In this document: positions 60,888-64,000 of the stretch, in pieces
How the letters are laid out: each line of letters opens with the position of its first letter
Position numbering within the stretch: position 1 is the stretch's first letter
NCBI GenBank assembly: GCA_050747745.1
Contig: JBOGKM010000086.1
Span: 1-64,000, forward strand
Source: SCQP01 sp050747745
GTDB taxonomy: Bacteria > Acidobacteriota > Terriglobia > Terriglobales > SCQP01
DNA: 64,000 bases
Direction of reading: 5' to 3'
Notes under the pieces: generated by a model
What the model was told of the DNA's origin: nothing
Seen by the model: the letters and a program-made list of their open reading frames with translations, nothing else
The model's database searches: none
Made by a program: the position numbers and the translations under genes

Positions 60888-63515
60888 CTACTCGCGGCGC
60901 AGGGCTTGCACGGGGTCAACGGCCATGGCGCGCCGCGCCGGAAACGCGGACGCTGCCAGCGCGATCACGCAGGCGAGCGCCACGGCCGCCAGCGGGACCA
61001 GCGCGCCGGGCGGCTGGAGGCCAAACACGAGATGCGCCAAGAAGTGGAGCAGGACGAGCGCGGCCAGAGCGCCGATGGTGGCGCCCGGCAGGGCAAAATG
61101 CAGACCCTGGCGCAATACCGAGTTCATCACATCCTTGGGGCCGGCGCCGAGGGCCATGCGCACACCGATTTCCTTCGTGCGCCGGGAAACGGAATATGCC
61201 ACGACGCTATAGATGCCGGTGATCATCATAGCCAGCGCCAGGCCGGCAAAGCAGTCAAGCAGCACAATTGCCAGGCGCTGGGCCGAGGTCATGCCGGCGA
61301 TGATGTCGTTCATGGTGCGCGGGCTGAACACCGCCTGGTTGGGGTCCACGGACCAGATCGCCGATTTGAGCGCCGGAAGGATGGTTGCCATGGGGAGACT
61401 GGTGCGCACGACCAAGCCCATGGACTGCATGGGCGCTTGCAGGTAGGGGTAATAAATGGTCGGCACCGGCGCCTGGGCATAGCCGAGGTCGCGAACTGAG
61501 CCCACCACCCCCACGATCTCGCGGGGTATGCCGGAAGGCCCGCTGAATTGGAGGTATTTGCCGATCGGATTCTGTCCAGTGAAATACAGTCGTTCCAGGG
61601 CCGCGTCAATCAGCACGACTTTGGGATGATCGGCGTTATCGGCTTCGGTGAACGCGCGGCCGGCGAGCAGCGGGATGCCCATGGTTTTGATGAATCCCGA
61701 GCTGATGCCGCGGAAATTAGCGGGATTGCTGACTCCGGGCGCCAGAGGCGGCGCACCCTGGACTACAAAGGTGTAACGATCCATGTCGTCCTGGCTGAGA
61801 GGAATAATTTCGGTCAGCCCCGCCGATTGCACGCCCGGCAGGCGGCGAACGCGCTGCAGGAAGGCATGGAATTCTTGCCCTTGATTCCTCGCGATTTTGT
61901 AAGGGGAATTGGGCGCATCGTTGGCCAGCTTGATGCGCAGCGTGACGATGTCATGAGTCCGCACGCCCAGGTTGACGCCGAGCAAGCGATGGAATCCCAC
62001 GATCATCTGGCCGGCGCCGATCAGCAACAGGACCGCGAGCGCGGCCTCGATGGCGACGAAGCGGCCGCGAAGGTTGCCGGCGGCGCGCTTGGTTTTCGGG
62101 CCGCTTCTGAGCGCGCGGTTTAGCGCGGCGCCACGGCTGGCGACGGCAGGTGCCAGGCCGAGCAGCAACGTCAGTAGAGCGATGCCCACGGTAAAGGCGA
62201 GCACCGGGCCACCCATGTGAATCGGCGGCAAGGGAATGCGGCTCGCGCCGTTGGGCACCGGGATGGAAGATGGCAACACGGCCAGCAATAGTCGAATTGC
62301 CCCAGAGGCGATGAGCCAGCCGCCCGCGCCGCCGAGCAGCGCCAGCCATGCGCTTTCGACCAGGCACTGGCGCGCCAAGCGCGCGTGCGTGGCGCCCAAA
62401 GCGCGGCGGAGGGCAAATTCACTTTGACGGTTGGACACGCGCCCGAGCATCAAAATGGCGACGTTCGTGCAGGCGATCAGCAGCACGAAGCCCACAGCGC
62501 CCAGGAGCATCCAGAGCGCGGGCTGAATGTATTGCACCCGAACTTCATGCAGCGGCACCAGGACGGTGCCGAAGCCGCGGCGATCGGGCCGCGTCAGCGC
62601 CAGACGCCGCATAATTCCACTCATCTCGGCCGACGCCTGCGTCAGGGTCACGCCCGGCTTCAGACGACCCAGGACGCCGAGGTCGCCACTGGCACGCCGC
62701 ACCCATGCCTGGTCAAACGGCGCAACGATGTCAATGTTGAATAGCGTGTTGATGCCCGGCGGAAGCACGCCGATGATGGTGTAGGCCACACCGTTCAGAT
62801 CCATACCGCGTCCGATCACGCTGGCACTGCTGCCGTAGCGCTGCTGCCAGAAGCGGTAGCCCAGGAGTAGAACGTGCCGCTGGCTGCGCCATTCGGCGGG
62901 GCCGAAGTTGCGGCCGAGGACGGGCTGAATGCCGAAGAAGCTGGTGAAATTCGGCGTGACGCGCAGGCCGGCAGCTTGCAAGGGCGCTGTTCCATCGCCG
63001 GTGATGGTGCCCGTGCCGTGTTCGATCAGGACAAGATCCTGGAAGCTCCGGCTCTGGGCGCGCCAGGCGAGATAATCGAGCCCGCTGGGACCGAGGCGGC
63101 TAATGCCCCGCGCGGCGACCGTATCCCAAATGACCACTACCTGGTTGGGATCGCGAATGGGCGCCGGACGCAACAGAACCGACTGCACCAGCGTGAAAAC
63201 AGCGGCGCACGCACCGATGCCAAGCGCGAGGGTCAGCACCGCCGCGGCGGCGTAGCCCGGATTTTTGCGCAGCATGCGCGAGCCGAAGCGAAGATCCTGC
63301 CCGAACTCATCCCACAGGCGCAGTCCGCGGGCGGCGCGGCCTTCTTCCTTGGCCTTGTCGAGCGCGCCGAATTCGAGCTGCGCCTGGCGGCAGGCGGCGG
63401 AGGCGCTGAGGCCCTGACGTTCGAGGTCGTCGCGGCGGAGGGCGAGATGCGACTGCATTTCCGACTCCATGTCGCGCTCGAAGCGGCGGCGGGATAGCAG
63501 CCAGCGCAGGCTCAT
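60888..63515 (-). CDS. ADOP-family ABC permease
   Basis: An 875-residue protein with the full ADOP layout: N-terminal helical domain (FERDMESEMQSHLALRRDDL and QAQLEFGALDKAKEE), then MacB_PCD-FtsX twice; first core around residues 340-480, second around 760-870. It ends FPARRAMAVDPVQALRRE. ADOP permeases are expanded in acidobacteria; no ATPase is adjacent, and the substrate is unknown. ATG 63515 overlaps the PadR stop in ATGA. Confidence 0.93.
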   Translation of the reverse strand: MSLRWLLSRRRFERDMESEMQSHLALRRDDLERQGLSASAACRQAQLEFGALDKAKEEGRAARGLRLWDEFGQDLRFGSRMLRKNPGYAAAAVLTLALGIGACAAVFTLVQSVLLRPAPIRDPNQVVVIWDTVAARGISRLGPSGLDYLAWRAQSRSFQDLVLIEHGTGTITGDGTAPLQAAGLRVTPNFTSFFGIQPVLGRNFGPAEWRSQRHVLLLGYRFWQQRYGSSASVIGRGMDLNGVAYTIIGVLPPGINTLFNIDIVAPFDQAWVRRASGDLGVLGRLKPGVTLTQASAEMSGIMRRLALTRPDRRGFGTVLVPLHEVRVQYIQPALWMLLGAVGFVLLIACTNVAILMLGRVSNRQSEFALRRALGATHARLARQCLVESAWLALLGGAGGWLIASGAIRLLLAVLPSSIPVPNGASRIPLPPIHMGGPVLAFTVGIALLTLLLGLAPAVASRGAALNRALRSGPKTKRAAGNLRGRFVAIEAALAVLLLIGAGQMIVGFHRLLGVNLGVRTHDIVTLRIKLANDAPNSPYKIARNQGQEFHAFLQRVRRLPGVQSAGLTEIIPLSQDDMDRYTFVVQGAPPLAPGVSNPANFRGISSGFIKTMGIPLLAGRAFTEADNADHPKVVLIDAALERLYFTGQNPIGKYLQFSGPSGIPREIVGVVGSVRDLGYAQAPVPTIYYPYLQAPMQSMGLVVRTSLPMATILPALKSAIWSVDPNQAVFSPRTMNDIIAGMTSAQRLAIVLLDCFAGLALAMMITGIYSVVAYSVSRRTKEIGVRMALGAGPKDVMNSVLRQGLHFALPGATIGALAALVLLHFLAHLVFGLQPPGALVPLAAVALACVIALAASAFPARRAMAVDPVQALRRE

Positions 63516-63856
63516 GATTCCTCCGGACCGGCGCGCAGAATGCCTGCCATGATATCCGCCATCTCATACCAGCGTCGCTCCTCGGCCGCTAAACGGCGGC
63601 GGCCGGCGGGCGTGAGCGCGTAGAACTTGGCCTTACGCTTGTTTTCGGATTCGCCCCAGGAGCTGCGTATCCAGCCCCGCTCCTCCAGGCGGTAGAGGGC
63701 CGGGTAGAGCGAGCCTTGCTGGATCTCGAGGCGATCCTTCGAGATTTGCTGCAAGCGCAAGAGCACGCCGTAGCCGTGCAGCGGCCGGAGCGCAAGCGCC
63801 TTGAGGATCATAAGATCGAGCGTGCCTTTCAGCAATTCGGGGGCACCGATGGGCAT
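63512..63856 (-). CDS. PadR-family transcriptional regulator
   Basis: A protein of about 114 residues read from ATG 63856 (MPIGAPELLKGTLDLMILKAL). The winged helix shows LHGYGVLLRLQQ, QGSLYPALYRLEERGWI and KFYALTPAGRRRL, as in the PadR regulators that precede ADOP genes. The C-terminal helix for dimerisation is short. An alternative ATG lies at 63871. It probably represses its own operon through the inverted repeat upstream. Confidence 0.93.
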   Translation of the reverse strand: MPIGAPELLKGTLDLMILKALALRPLHGYGVLLRLQQISKDRLEIQQGSLYPALYRLEERGWIRSSWGESENKRKAKFYALTPAGRRRLAAEERRWYEMADIMAGILRAGPEES

Positions 63857-63875
63857 AGCCGGCTTCTCCAAGGAG

Positions 63876-63913
63876 TTCTAGGAGAGTGTAGAATGCAACG
63901 CCTAGAATGTCAA
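63876..63913 (-). promoter_or_regulatory. padR-ADOP promoter and operator
   Basis: On the minus strand TTGACA (63913-63908), a 17-bp spacer and TACACT (63890-63885) form a sigma-70-type promoter. The exact inverted repeat TTCTAGG (63907-63901 on the minus strand) and CCTAGAA (63882-63876 on the minus strand) brackets the -10 box with 18 bp between arms. It is a candidate PadR operator. Confidence 0.75.
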
Positions 63914-64000
63914 GGAGAGCGGCGGAGTGGTAGCCGGATGCGTGATTGACGCTGTCGCCGAGCTTGGTGTTGACGCGGCTGGCGCAGACACCTCGGGGCC

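Noticed and set aside
1..64000. CRISPR arrays and rRNA genes
   Set aside because: No regularly spaced repeats and no conserved rRNA segments were found on either strand.

Overview
The window is 64 kb of GC-rich, densely packed bacterial chromosome. It most likely comes from a member of the Acidobacteriota. The main evidence is two ABC permeases of the acidobacterial duplicated orphan permease (ADOP) type, one coupled to a PadR regulator. An alternative complex III (Act) cluster joined to an A-type heme-copper oxidase and a carboxypeptidase-regulatory/TonB-receptor style of secreted proteins agree with this. The assignment is an inference from gene content; no rRNA or tRNA gene was seen.

Layout. 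1-10.6 kb: a translationally coupled respiratory operon (actB partial, actC-F, a diheme cytochrome c, coxB, coxA, ctaG/cox11, a small membrane protein, coxC) that would pass electrons from menaquinol to oxygen. 10.6-11.1 kb: an unusual non-coding gap with a G-quadruplex motif and the first copy of a promoter-like repeat. 11.1-14.0 kb: an OsmC-type protein and a convergent M1 metallopeptidase. 14.1-19.6 kb: an accessory patch with an unknown membrane protein, a frameshifted IS1595-type relic, a 123-bp palindromic MITE-like element, a UbiA prenyltransferase, a nested inverted pair of IS3-type copies, and a methyltransferase whose start lies in an IS end. 19.6-21.4 kb: a cytochrome b / sulfite-oxidase-fold fusion. 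21.4-28.8 kb: tsaD, DUF2071, hydrolase, DedA, a metallo-beta-lactamase-fold protein, two small proteins and selB. 29.2-34.4 kb: an arginine operon (argR-argF-argG-argH plus a YheT-type hydrolase) behind a promoter with an ARG box.

34.4-46.0 kb: the conserved replication/translation core. dnaA diverges from rpmH-rnpA-yidD-yidC-jag, and hemB, a CCA-adding-type nucleotidyltransferase, a DnaC-like loader and rpsA follow. 46.1-58.2 kb: an ADOP permease, an ABC-F ATPase coupled to an M16-like protein that has lost its zinc site, a maltokinase-like protein, tandem beta-propeller paralogues, an EamA transporter and a YcxB-like protein. 58.2-64.0 kb: a second copy of the promoter-like repeat, a TonB-dependent receptor, and a PadR-ADOP pair with a visible promoter and inverted-repeat operator.

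The observations I rate highest are the two-copy regulatory module (11.0 and 58.5 kb) with identical internal spacing around an ECF-like promoter, the IS end that supplies a ribosome binding site and start codon to a methyltransferase, the cytochrome b-molybdoenzyme fusion, the M16 homologue without its HXXEH motif, and the rnpA frame that overlaps all of rpmH. I did not find a clear multi-gene novel defence or biosynthetic system.
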